NCBI GenBank assembly: GCA_013339765.2
Contig: JABSTR010000965.1
Coordinates: 1-64,000, forward strand
Source: Haemaphysalis longicornis
Lineage: Eukaryota > Arthropoda > Arachnida > Ixodida > Ixodidae
Length of the DNA: 64,000 bases
Direction: 5' to 3'
Part shown: piece by piece, positions 43,884 through 55,917 of the stretch
How positions within the stretch are numbered: position 1 is the stretch's first letter
Layout of the letters: each line of letters starts with the position of its first letter
Position numbers and translations under genes: made by a program
Notes under the pieces: model-generated
The model's database searches: none
What the model saw: only the letters and a program-made list of their open reading frames with translations
Told to the model about the DNA's origin: nothing

Positions 43884-44618
43884 ATGACCAGGGCCCGCAC
43901 CGATGTAACTCCCAAACCGCAACCAACCATTGACCTTCGAAGCAAGGACAACTATCCTCGCTTCCTCGTGATGCAATCTGTCGATAACGAAACCCCAGCA
44001 AATGAAAAATCAGTCTTCCTCGTAGCAACGTTAATCGAGAGTGTTGCAGGAAAGAACTCTACAAGGCAAAAAAAACTTCCTTCTGGAGATGTGCTCATTG
44101 AAGTCACGAACAAAGAGCAGGCGAATAAGCTTTTGCAACAAAGCAGAATCTATGATCTAGAAATAACAGTCACTCCCCATAGAACCATGAACACTTCCCA
44201 AGGCCTCATCTCCGAACCCGATCTCACTAGTGAAATAGAAACCGGCATCCTAGGAGGACTGCATGACCAAAGGGTCACAGCAGTCCGGCGCATCACAATA
44301 AGGCAAGACAACAAAGAAATCAAAACAAAGCACATTGTTCTTAGTTTTGATAGAAACCCACTACCAGAAGCCACGAAGGCAGGTTTCCTCCGATGTCCCG
44401 CGTGCCCGTATGTGCCAAATCCACGCCGATGCTTCAAGTGCCAGCGTTATGGGCATGGTACGAACTCCTGCCGCGATAAACTCACCTGTGGGAAGTTTGG
44501 GAAAACTGACCAACCCAGAGACAACTGTGATGCTAGCAACTTCACTTGTTCCAACTGCCATGGACCTCATGTCGCGTTTTCACGATCATGCGAAAAGTTA
44601 AACAAGAAAAACAAATAA
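43884..44618 (+). CDS. LINE ORF1 protein with CCHC zinc knuckles
   Basis: 244-residue frame of the RNA-binding ORF1 protein of the LINE. The N-terminal half has no named motif. The region about 165-240 carries knuckles: CFKCQRYGHGTNSC is a complete CX2CX4HX4C; the second (CGKFGKTDQPRDNC) has lost a Cys and the His; the third is CSNCHGPHVAFSRSC. Related frames continue to about 45300 (44546-44932 and 44981-45301), so the native protein was probably longer and this copy is cut by a frameshift near 44610. It binds the element RNA in the ribonucleoprotein particle. Confidence 0.75.
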   Translation: MTRARTDVTPKPQPTIDLRSKDNYPRFLVMQSVDNETPANEKSVFLVATLIESVAGKNSTRQKKLPSGDVLIEVTNKEQANKLLQQSRIYDLEITVTPHRTMNTSQGLISEPDLTSEIETGILGGLHDQRVTAVRRITIRQDNKEIKTKHIVLSFDRNPLPEATKAGFLRCPACPYVPNPRRCFKCQRYGHGTNSCRDKLTCGKFGKTDQPRDNCDASNFTCSNCHGPHVAFSRSCEKLNKKNK

Positions 44619-45254
44619 TCACCTTGAAGGTCAATGAGAATATCAGCTTTCCGGAGGCCCGCAGGAGGTTTTCACTCTTCAGCTCCGGAAGGTATGCCGA
44701 CTCTGATCGCCGGGGGGCGGATTGGCGCCTGGTTTCGGCAGCGATGCAATACAGCGCAGCTGATTTGCTCCCACTTCCGCCCCCCACAAGGCTGCCAGTG
44801 GCAGCCACTCCGGTCACCACGCCACTTTCCCAGCCAGCAGCAGCTGTGGTGGCAACCACGTCGGTCGGGGATGCTGCTGCATCCACTGCTTTCTCTCCAC
44901 CGGCCCAAAGCACACGCAAGGGCACGGGTTGATGGAGACGGAGGCAGTGGCAGCGTCCCCCTTCCCCCGCCCCACTGCCTGTGCCATCTGTGATGCACCC
45001 CACGCCTTCGGCGCTGGCAGGGCAAGCAAAGAATGCCCGAAAAGGTACCAAGTCAAGGGGGCCGAGTCCGCTGGGCGCCCCCTTGCCTTCAGATGACGAC
45101 AGGGACGTCAAACTCGTCCGGCTTTCATCGCAGGGAAAGGAACGGGCTCCGGCGTCCAGCACAGTAGACAAGTCAAAAAACCCGTCCCAAGAGTCCAAGA
45201 CCCGAAAATCGATACATAAACACGCAAATATTCCAGTTGCTGTAAACCTAAATA

Positions 45255-48200
45255 ATGGAAAGAGAAAACATCATCCAATGGAACTGCAGAGGCCTCCGTA
45301 AAAATCTAGATGATATCTATGAAAAATTTCATTCCAAACAGCCAAGTGTGATGTGCCTCCACGAAACGCATATAAACTCGAAACAAACAAATTTCTTAAA
45401 CAATTAAATGGTATTTAGGAAGGACAGAGGTGGTGGTGGTACATCCTCACGTGTTGTGGCCATCCTTGCCCGAAAATATTTGGCGTGCCACACTGTCCAA
45501 ATACACACTATTGTTGAAGCTGTTGCCATCCGAACGATAATCTTCAATAGGCTTATAACACTATGTTCTGGGTACATCTCTTCTAACTTCAAGCTCTCCA
45601 GCTCAGATTCTGAAGGCCTGGTAGATCAGTTACCCGGACCATACATTCTCATCGGTGACCTGAATGCTCATAACTCTCTTTGGGGCTCTGCTCGCACGGA
45701 TGCCAGAGGATGCCTCATTGAGAAATTCTTAACATCGTCAGGAGCATGTCTTTTCAACCAGAAACAGCCTACATACTATAATATAGGACACAACACTTAT
45801 TCACACCTTGACTTGGCAATTGGGTCCGCAGTTCTTTTTCCTTGTCTTGAGTGGGGCGTGGGCACGGACCAGTACGGTTGTGACCACTTCCCCCTTCCTA
45901 ACATATATAGGTAAAGGCCCGAGCAGTCCATCTTCCCAGAACACGTTTAATGAAGCAAGAGCAAACTGGAATACATTTATGGATTCATCTAAACTACACT
46001 ACTCATCCATAAGACATTCACAGGTTGAACAGGCAACCCAACTACTCCCTGCGCACATCCTCGACGCCTCTGAAAAGTCTATTCCCCACGCCTCTGGTGC
46101 TCTGCGGAACCAGCGGAGGCCGCAGTGGAATGAGGACTGTAGGCGGGAGCGAGAGGCCCAGAACAAGGCGTGGGGTATCCTCCGTCGGTACCTGCGTCGG
46201 GAAACCTTTTATTTTCAAAAGGGCAAACGCGATGGGCAAACGTGTGCGCCATAAAGCGAAACGACATAGTTGGCGTTCATTTATAACAACAATAAACTCC
46301 TACACTGACACACGAAAAGTATGGACAAGAATACGCAAACTTAAAGAATACGTAAGAATACGCAAAGAATGCGCAACAAACACACAACCTGCCGCTGGTC
46401 AGCCCAAAATGGGACACACTCGAATATCAGGCTGACACACTCGCACAACACTTCCAACACGTGTCAAAGTTCAGCACACTACACAGACACTTTTATAAAA
46501 CACAAGCAATCGGCCTAAAAGAAGCCTTTACTAGATAACAATAGGTCAAAATCTTCTTATAACTCAGAGTTTTCACTGCATGGCTGAGGGATGTCTGAGC
46601 ATGTGTAACACCTCAGCTCCAGGCCAAGACAACATCACCTATACAATGATACAACACCTACACGCAGACACACTTGAAACACTTCAACGTCTGTATAATA
46701 AAATATGGCTTTCGGGGCACATTCCACACTCCTGGAGGGAGTATATAGTAGTGGCTTTCTTGAAGGAGGGAAAGGACCCGTCGTTCCCCTCAAGTTACCG
46801 CCCAGAGCCCTGACGAGCTGCCTGTGCAAACTCTTCGAGAATATAATCAATCGCAGGCTCATGTACTTCCTTGAGTACAATGGTATTATCAACAGCTGCC
46901 AGGCAGGCTTCAGGGTCGGGCGATCGGCGAACGATCAACTGGTAGCCCTTGACTCATACATCAAGGGTTCCTTCGTGCAAAAGCAGTATTGTTTAACTGT
47001 GTTTTTTGACCTCGAGAAGGCCTACGACACCGCTTGGCGTTATGGGTATCCGTAGTGAATCAAGTCATTCGGTGCTTCGGGTAATATGTTAAACACTCTT
47101 GTTAGTTACTTGTCAGACAGAACGTTTCAAGTGAGAGTTGATTGTGCACTCTCCAAGGTTCACGTGCAAACAAAATGGCGTGCCGCAAGCTGTACTGTTG
47201 AGCTGCACGCTCTCCTAAATAAGATGAACTCCCTTGGAAAGGCATCGTCACCTACAATTTCTTATTCTATGTATGTAGATGCCTTCCAGATATCATAAAA
47301 ATAATGCAATATATCCTTCTGCGAACGTCACGTCTAGCTTGGGTCAAGAAAGTTGCCGGCTGGGCAGACAAGAATGGTTTTAAATTGAATGCTGCAAAAA
47401 GTTCCTACATTGTGTTTTCCAGGAAGCGCGGGGTCAATCCGGACCCAGACATTACTCTTAATGACGTGTCGCTTCCTGTGAAGAAGTAGCAGAAGTTTCT
47501 TAGGTGTTGTGTTTGACCACAAACTCACATTCATTCCCCAGATCAAGGAACTTAAGCATAAATGTATCAATACAAATAATATCGTCAAGGTTCTCTCCCT
47601 CCAATCCTAAGGTTCCGACAAAGAACTCCTGCTGCGCTTGTATACTGCTTTGGTTGGGTCTCGTTTAGACTATGGCAGTGTGGTGTATGGGTCGGCGAAT
47701 AAAACGGCGTTGCCAATGCTTGACCCAGTGCTACACTTGGGGCTTCCGTCTCACATCGGGTGCTTTTCGCACTAGCCCAGTCGAGAGTCTGTATGTGGGG
47801 TGTAATAAGTGGAGCCTTGAGAACCAACGAACGTACATGGACTTGCTTTATGCTTTGAAAATTTCATCGCTAAATAACCGTCCTTTTTATCCTGTCTTTA
47901 ACGATAGATCTACATCTCTGCTGTTTGAAAATTGCCCATCCGTTCCACTGCCCCTTTCACTTAGAGTGAGAGAGCGAGCCTCAGATCTCAGCGCTTAGTT
48001 TTTAGATGTTTACAGGTCATCCCTTGTAGGCATTTTATCTCCTAGGAAAGTTTGTCCTGTGTCCCCCGAACTTTCTTTTATAAAAACTGTACAAAAACGG
48101 GGGGTACCCCGAGCGGCAAAACTGCAGTATTTTCTGTCTTTGCAGATAAAATACCTATGGTGTTCTGCGCTGCTCATGGTCCGATTTTTAATGCAGCCAG

Positions 48201-48980
48201 AACCATGAGTGTACGCACAACCATTTTTTCAGCAGAAGCATATGAATTTTACTCGTCGTACAACACATTCCTGAAAATCAAATTCCCAATTCCATCATAT
48301 ATACAATTCCTTGAATGTTGTTCGTGCACTTTCATCGCTTAAGCCTCCCAAAAACCATAGTTGTTAATCTTGTGTTCAACACCATTGTGTCTTGTATGAT
48401 CAAAAGCATGCGCTGCTCCTCTGCTGGGTCCCAGGACACGCTGGGATCGCTGGGAACGAGTTAGCAGACGAGAGTGCCGCTACTGCTGCACTCAGGAAAC
48501 TGTAGATATTACAACGGTACCATATACAGACCTCAAGCCCACATAAGACAACATTTGCGCAGAACATGGCAAACACACTGGAATGAACAGGCAGACAACA
48601 AACTACATGTAATAATGCCCACTTGGGACAGTACACAACTGACTCACAAAGCAGATACACGGAAGTCGCCTTGGCTAGGCAACTGATAGGGCACACCCAT
48701 GCAACGCACTCATATCTGCCGACTGGATCTTCTAGACAACAGTGCAGCAGGTGTGGAGGGGCCCTATCCGCAGTTCACATACTAATTCCATGATCCACAC
48801 CACAGTTCACATACCACACGACGCAAACACTTTCCAGAAATCTACAGACGACACATTCCACTGCACCCACCATACTTTTCAGCCGACGAACGAATGTTTT
48901 CTCTTCAAACGTGTTTTTAAGTTTTTAGCTGAGGTACAATTTCAGCAGCTCTTGTCATATCCCGCGTAATCATCCTGGCC
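45255..48980 (+). pseudogene. LINE ORF2: endonuclease, reverse transcriptase, RNase H, broken
   Basis: Starts MERENIIQWNCRGLRKNLDDI, the first endonuclease strand. Later endonuclease motifs are GDLNAHNSLWGS and SHLDLAIGS with a final DHFPL (45640-45900). Reverse transcriptase: AEGCLSMCNTSAPGQDNITY (46580), VVAFLKEGKDPSFPSSYRP, LFENIINRRLMYFLEYN, QAGFRVGRSANDQLVALDSY, FFDLEKAYDTAW. The palm box reads SMYVDAFQIS (47266-47289); the second catalytic Asp is Ala here but Asp in copies A and C. RNase H (AEAYEF) and the C-terminal region are heavily decayed. Stops, for example near 45404 and 47045, and frameshifts rule out activity. Confidence 0.85.
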
Positions 48981-49200
48981 CTATACACCAGCCATCTCCA
49001 TTGTCTTTTGTTTAACGTCACTTTTACTTTTAGTCACATGTTTTAGTATTGACGGTCGCATCAAAATTGAGTATCTCCTTCTCTGGCGCCCTTTGCCCTT
49101 AATCGGCCTTGCACCATTAAACACCAACCATCATCATCATCAATGCAGACCACCTGTTACGCTGTGCCATACACATCACCTTGTGTATGGATGTCGAATT

Positions 49201-50904
49201 ACCTTAAAGAGTACTGACACGAAATTTCTCGCTTTGGTTTTTATGCTGTAAACCATACCTATCGATCCAGTAATTCTAAAACTAGAACCAAAATCGGTCA
49301 GCCGCCAGCGTAGAATTAATTATAGCGCATTTATTCTAATCGGCTTCAAATTCGGTCGTCGCGCGCCACACGGCCCTTCAAATGCAGGACGAAGAATGTG
49401 ACCTCATGGTTTCTGATACGTTCGGGACGTTTGCCGCATCTTCTGCTACGATTGCACATGGTTCGCACTCACCCGCGCAGTCGAATGACGTCTGAATCGT
49501 CCGTCAGTATTACTCACTGCCACCCGACAGACAGAAACACCGACAAACAGATAGAACAACTTTATTTGGCACAGATGAAGCGATAGAGCCGTATTTGCCG
49601 TCGTCCATTTTTTGTTACTACTGTGGCATCGAACCAGCTCAGATCGTGATAGCATTAGCTTGGTCGTCACCTTGCAATCAATCTGATCACCGAAAAGAAG
49701 TTCCACATGCGAGAAAGTAGATGTTAGTGTGGCGAAAAACTGTCCTAGGGATTGTTATCAGCGCTGAATTTAAAAGCGTCAATAAGCAGCGGAGGGTCGG
49801 TGGGCCGACCCGGCACTGTCGGCAGCCGCGGTGCGGCGACCGGCCGAAAGATGGTGCCACCAGTGCGAAAAAGATCGAAACAGGCCACGGCAGGTTCTTG
49901 GTCACCAATCGTTGAAACGGCAATTATCGCCATAACAAAGTTCCACATGTCAAAAAGGGGATGATAGTGTGGTGCAAAGTTTTGTAAAGGATGGTCACTC
50001 GCAGTTGAACAGATAGCGGCGATCAAATATTCACCACGATGCTAAGCATGAGTTCTTACACCCAAGCTTACTCGATCCACGCAAGCGTTTGCGGGGCTAG
50101 TGGGGACGCCCCTCTTGTGAAACTCGCCGCGAGCGAACGCGTTTCGTTTCGGTTCCCCTAACTTCTTGGGGCCCCCCAACAGCGCCCTCCCCTATTCTAA
50201 AACTGCCAAATCGCTTCCACTGCGCTTTTGCTGCAGCCTCCTCCGTCAAGTTCGGACTGCTCCCTGGCTTGGGCGACAGTTTATGCGTCGCCGCCCCGCA
50301 CGAACTCCGTTAACGTTTCACGCTTAACGTCATCACGCGGAAAATAATGCATGTTGCCGTAGTAGTTCATTTGCTCGGAAAGGCTTACACTGCGCAGTTA
50401 GTTCGCATTCCGCGAGCTTGCCATAGCCAAACTTTGGCGAGCTCAGCGACGTGCACAGGCCGCTCAGATAAGTCACCGAGAAGTTTTCGGCACCAGTGCA
50501 AGGGAACACCATGCGCCGTTCATGAACTGAAGAGCAAAGACGTCGAACACGCAAAGTGAGCAAACTTTATAAGCATTGCTCACAGACGCACACTCACGCC
50601 CCCCTGCCGAAATGAAGACCACCTAAAACAGAAGCGCAGGCTATTGTTTCCGGTTTCGAAAACGGCTTTATGACGTGACCCTGAACCGTCAAACACGACA
50701 GACCAATTTCTCGTCACGCCGATTGTGATTTCGCTAGTGCTGCCGATTTGTGGTAGCTCGCGGCCGGGACAATAAAACTGCATTTTCGATGTGATTCCGG
50801 CCTGGAATCGCTGCAAAAAGTTCTGGGAGGCATCTGTACAAACTGATGAAGCCACTTATATCAACGTTTAGGCCTCAAAATTTGCTGTCAATACTCCTTT
50901 AAAG
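49201..50904. mobile_element. TIR element M1, non-autonomous, unclassified
   Basis: Inverted ends: left CTTAAAGAGTACTGACACGAAATTT, right (other strand) TTTAAAGGAGTATTGACAGCAAATTT. About 1.7 kb with no transposase. An internal direct repeat starts AGTTCCACATG at 49696 and 49938. Its right end shares TTTAAAGGAG with the left end of the next element. The superfamily cannot be fixed because no clean target duplication is visible. Confidence 0.6.
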
Positions 50905-51982
50905 GAGCCATGAAGACAAAATACAAGTTGGTGTTATTCGAAAGATTTCGTGTTTTATAGCGCCCCCTGCACTTGTCCGAATGCAAACAACGGTTTGTTC
51001 AATGAGAAATTCATCAATTTAGGGTAAAGTTTTATTTTCCTCCTAAATCGTGTGTTTTGTGGTTCGCAATGACATCACATACCGCCCTGCAGCATAGGGT
51101 CTCTTCATTTACGCGTCCGCCGTAGAGGGTGGAGACACGTATACACTGGCGCCGCCATTTTGGGTCACTCGCTCGCCGCCGAAACAAGTCATTGTATCAA
51201 AACCGCCCTACAATTATCGCCGCAACATTGTTAACCGGCGAAGTTTGATTCGTCTTATTCGTTTCTTCTTGCTGGGTGGTGTGGGAAATGAAAAGAACGA
51301 CTCGTTGAGCACGTTGACCAATTGCAGCGGCACGGGACCGTTCAAAGGGTGTCTCCACCCTGTACGGCAACGAGGTGTTCACGCGTTTACGTACACTTAG
51401 GTGGCGCCACCATACCGTGGCATGCAGTTTTGCGCCTTTGGTTTGTTTTTGACCTTATTTAACCTGACTTGTTTTTGTTCTGGGAGAAAATGGTCGCCTG
51501 AAATATGGTCACGTAAGACACTGTAGCCTCATCAATCAGCCAGTATCGTCTGGGACGACCCCAAAGCTCCGCAGTTGTGTGCAGCTAAAAAGCACAGTGC
51601 CCGCGGTACGAACAGCAGTACGCAGCGGTACTTGTATGTTTACTAGTGCTTTCGTAACTTACTCTGTTTGTCCCACCATTCTTAAGCTTTAAAAAGGATG
51701 TTCCATAATTTTAGGCGCAAATAGCTCGTTCAGCAAGCTATAAACTCTCCCCAATTTGCGTTTGCTTTTTTTCCGCCCTCCGCCAATCGCCGAGCTGTCT
51801 CATGTGACCTCATAGGTTCTGTTGCGGGAAATGAGCTAGTGGTTCGCATGGCCATTCCCTTTTTCTTAATTACGTAGCTTATTTGAGCGAAGTGTACCTT
51901 AAAATTGGTGTCAGTATGATTCTAACGAGGCAATCTTCTTATTGATCCAAACTTGTGTTTTCTCTTCATTGCTCCTTTAAGG
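50896..51982. mobile_element. TIR element M2, non-autonomous, unclassified
   Basis: Inverted ends of about 35 bp: left TTTAAAGGAGCCATGAAGAC with AAAATACAAGTTGG, right (other strand) CTTAAAGGAGCAATGAAGAG with AAAACACAAGTTTGG. About 1.1 kb with no coding capacity. Parts of the same family occur at 39880-40140 and 41300-41740 and near 58240-58500. The ends resemble those of M1, so both belong to one group. Confidence 0.7.
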
Positions 51983-53117
51983 TGACAGTGAAGTGATTTG
52001 TAAGGATTGCCGCATTATTAGCGGAGATTGTAGTATGGATTCTAAAGGCCAGATTTCGGCCACTCTGAGGCGTTTACGGTGACTTCATTTAGTTAAAATT
52101 AAATTTTCAGTGCTGTTTATTCTGCTCTTCCTCTTTGCCGATTTTTATGACGTTTCGTATGACGCTTACCCTTATAGGTTTAGCTTGGCTGCTCCTACTG
52201 CGGCTCGCCGACCCTAGTGCGGCCGCCGCTAAGTAGTCGCAAATAATTAGCTCAGTTAAATATAAGGGCGCGACAAGAATTGGGTACGGGAGAATGTGAG
52301 TTTTTTTTTGTTATTCTGTAAAACGTCCCAAGTCAATTATGTCTTACACTAGTGCATATGAAATAGGCGTATATTGGCTTTCCGAGCTTCGCTGAGTTTG
52401 TTTCACGGGAGCTTCTAAAACTCCATTTTGCCGTGCAACTGGTACGCTATTAGAAAACATCAGGCCACTAAAAAAGTGGGAGAACATGCAGCGAATTTAT
52501 GTAATTCATCAGCAAAAAAAGTCAACCAATACTGTTTTTGTAAACCGTAGACCTAGTTACGGGAATCTTTTTGCACAGGATGAGCTAGCAGAGAGGCCAC
52601 CAGAAATGCGGCGGAAAGTGACAAACCAGAGCGGCAGCATGTGTTCAATGCGTGTGTCTGCTTGCTGAAGTATTCGCGGGCGCTTTATTGTAGCTGCTGT
52701 GTTTTTGTTATTCTGGGACAGCTTCTAAAAAAATTTTACAATACCACCACGTTTTTCATGCCCTAAAGAAAAAATGTTGCATGAACGAGTGGTCTGAAGG
52801 ACTAGATGACTTGCATCGAAGGAAGAGGTTATAATCCCTGGGTGAATTCATCTTGTTTTTCTCAGTTTGATCTCTTTTTGTATAAGTAATGTTTTTTCTG
52901 CTGCGTTTGCCGTTTTGCGTTGCAATCACTATTGTATTATGAGCGGTTTTGGAGACTGCGGGCCGACAGACACTCACGCGCTGGCGAGTTATCGTTGGCG
53001 TTGTGTTGACATATCACCGACAGCTTGCAGGCACACTGCATAATCTGCCGGCTTTTGACCTTGTGCGAACGCGCCTCTTGCGACACAGAGATGAGCCAGG
53101 CAAGCTCTGATGTCTGA
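51983..53117. other. No gene recognised
   Basis: AT-rich spacer between element M2 and the second duplicate. Open frames at 52486-52668 and on the opposite strand carry no known motif. Confidence 0.5.
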
Positions 53118-55917
53118 CGAATACGCAGACTAAAAGGACAAGAGACGCACAGCCTGCCCCTGGTTCGTACAATATCCCGTGGGGATACACTGGAAGACCA
53201 GGATAACACGCTCGCACAACACTTCGAACACGTGTCCAGCACACTACAGAAAGACTTTCATTAAGCACAAAACATCTGCTGAACAAAGTTCTTGCGTAAT
53301 AGCAACAAGTCACAAACTTCGTAGAATTCTCCTTTTCCAATTCATGAGCTGAAGGCAGCCCTGACCACGTGTAAGCCTTCAGCTCAAGGTGCCGACAAAA
53401 CCAGATACACCATGATACAACACCTACACTCAGACACCCTTGAAACACTTCTACGTCTATACAATAAAATATGGCTTTCGGGGCATATTCCACGCTCTTG
53501 GTAGGAGGCCATAGTAGTGGCTTTCCTGAAAGAAGGGAAGGACCCTTCCTGTCTTGCCAGTTGCCGGCCCATTGCTTTGACAACCTGCCTGTGCAAGTTC
53601 CTCGAGAAAATGATAAACCGAAGGCTCGTGCACTTTATTGTGTACAATAGTCTTCTCGAGAGCTGCCAGGGAGGCTTCAGGGCATGGAGATCCAGTAACG
53701 ATCAACTTGCCGCGCTCGAGTCTTATATAAAGGATGCGTTTATTCATGAACAGTTTTGCCCAACGGTGTTTTTTGAGCTTGAGAAGGCCCATGAGACTGC
53801 CTTGCGCAACAGAATCCTCAGTGACCTGAAGTCATTTGGTGTTTCAGGCAAGATGATGAACGCTCTTGGTAGTTATTTGCCCGAAAGAACATTTTGTGTG
53901 AGAGGTGGTAGCGCACTCTCAAGGGTTCAGGTGCAATAAAACGGCGTTCGAAAGGTGGAATTCTACTCTGCGGTCTGTTTCATAGTTACGATGAACTCAC
54001 TTGAGAAGACATTGCCATCTACAATTTCATATTCAATGTACGTAGATGACGTCCAGGTATCTTTTAAATCATTCAATATGTCCATCTGTGAGCGTCAAGT
54101 CCAGCTCATTGTCAAAAAATCTTGCCAGCTGGGCAGACAGGAACGGATATAAACTCAACCAAGAAAAAAGTTCTGGCGTTGTCTTCTCAAGGAAGCACGA
54201 GATCCATCCTGACACAGATAATACTCTTAATGGCGTTTCAATTCTTGTGAAAAAGGAGCCCGAGTTTTAGGCGGAATATGAGATAACAAACTAACAATTT
54301 TTTTACACTTGAAACATGTGAAACACAAATGCTTAAATATATGAATGTTCTTAAACTTCTCTCCCACCAGTCCTTAGCGGCAGACAAGCAACTCCTTCTG
54401 CGTCTTTATAGCGCCCTAGTGGGTTGTCGCATGCGCTACGGCAATGCTGTATTTTGGTGTGCAACAAAAACGGTTCGAAAAATGCTGGACCCAGTGCTGC
54501 ATTTAGGTCTACGCCTTGCATGCAGCGCTTTTCGCTCTTGACATGTCCGAAGTCTCTATGTAGAATGCAATAAATGGTCTCTCGATCACCAGAGGATGTA
54601 TATGGACGTTTTATAAGTCTCAAAAATCATGTCTAGGACCAATCATCTTTTTACTCCGACCCATTAATGATGCATCCTCACAGCTACTTTTTTTAAATTG
54701 TCCATCAATCTTAATGCCGTTTCCTCTAAGAGTGCGAGAATAAGCTTCTGAGCTTGCAGTCTCGTTTTCAGGCGTCAACAATAGAGCCATCATTGATTTC
54801 ATTCCACCATGGCATCTCCGCTCTGTGTCATGTGACCTCTTTTTTATGCAATTTAACCAAACCAGGTCAGCAAGAATTGTAATTCTGCAGCATTTCTTGT
54901 TTGTGCAGGATAAGTTCGGTTGTGCAGAGTTTTACAGTGACGCGTCAAAGACTACAACTGCTGTGACTTGTGCTGCTCATGGGGCCAAACGTTTATGCCA
55001 GTAAATTAATGAACTTTTGTAGCAGTATATTCACAGCGGAAGCATACGGTATTATATGGTATTAAATCGCATAGTCCAACATCAAGTCTTGAAATTAATC
55101 GTGTAGACAGACTCTCTGCACTTGCATCCATAACGCGTTCTAAAAACTTTGTCATCAATATTGCTTTTAAGGCTATCATGTCTGCATATGAATCAAACCT
55201 TCAGATAACCTTCTGTTAGGTTTCAGGGCACTCTGGAATGGCCGGGAACGAAACCGCAGATTTAATGGCCACTGCTGCTAAACTCTTGAATACAGTGGAC
55301 ATAGCAACTCTGCCGTACAGACATAAAGCCAAACATCAGACACCAACTTCGACACGATGCTAACACACTGGAGTGAACAGGCAGATAAAGGGTTACACGT
55401 TATAAAACACCGCTTGGGACCATACACCACTGACACACGCAACAGATCCTCAAAAGTTGCCCTTGCTAGGTTACGGATAGGGCACACACATGTCACACAC
55501 TCGTATCTCCTCACGGGGTCTTCAATACCTCTGTGTGGTAGGTGTGCAGAGGCCCTATCCCTAGTTTACATACTCATTCAATTCAAACTACTTCACAGAA
55601 CCCGATGCAACACTTCCCACAACTATACAGGCTATACGTCCCCACTACACCGAGCGTTTTCCCTGTCTGACCATCCCATGTTTTCTGTCAAGTGCGTTTT
55701 TAAATATTTAGAAGTGAAATTTAAAATCTAATTTCATTCAATGCATGATCACTTCCTGGCCCTATACACCAGCCATGCTTATTGCCGTTTTCTGATTTTA
55801 CTTGTGTTTTTCTGACTTATCTTAGTGTTTACGGTTTCACCTCTCATATATAACTATTGTTTTGGCACTCTTTGCCCCAGATGGCCTTGCACTATTAACA
55901 TCCAGCCATCGTCATCA
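53118..55917 (+). mobile_element. LINE copy C (I-type), 5'-truncated and decayed
   Basis: The LINE part of the second duplicate, closely similar to copy A. Recognisable are reverse transcriptase pieces (53517-53939 with CRPIALTTCLCKFLEK, FELEKAHETAL), the catalytic YVDD (54039-54050), the thumb (54329-54541), RNase H (FYSDASK, GHSGMAGNETAD) and the Cys-rich tail (55357-55731). It shares several stops with copy A and has more of its own, for example near 53502 and 54540. Its left edge is the duplication boundary, not an original LINE end. Confidence 0.85.

Larger units (their letters stand above)
43717..49142 (+). mobile_element. LINE copy B (I-type), nearly full length but inactive
   Basis: About 5.4 kb with the full order of an I-type LINE: 5' untranslated region, ORF1 with CCHC knuckles, endonuclease, reverse transcriptase, RNase H, Cys-rich C-terminus and a 3' end of CATCATCATCATCA at about 49127-49142. 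ORF2 has many stops and frameshifts. Copies A and C are 5'-truncated relatives of the same family. The 5' limit is estimated from where structured GC-rich sequence starts. Confidence 0.85.
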
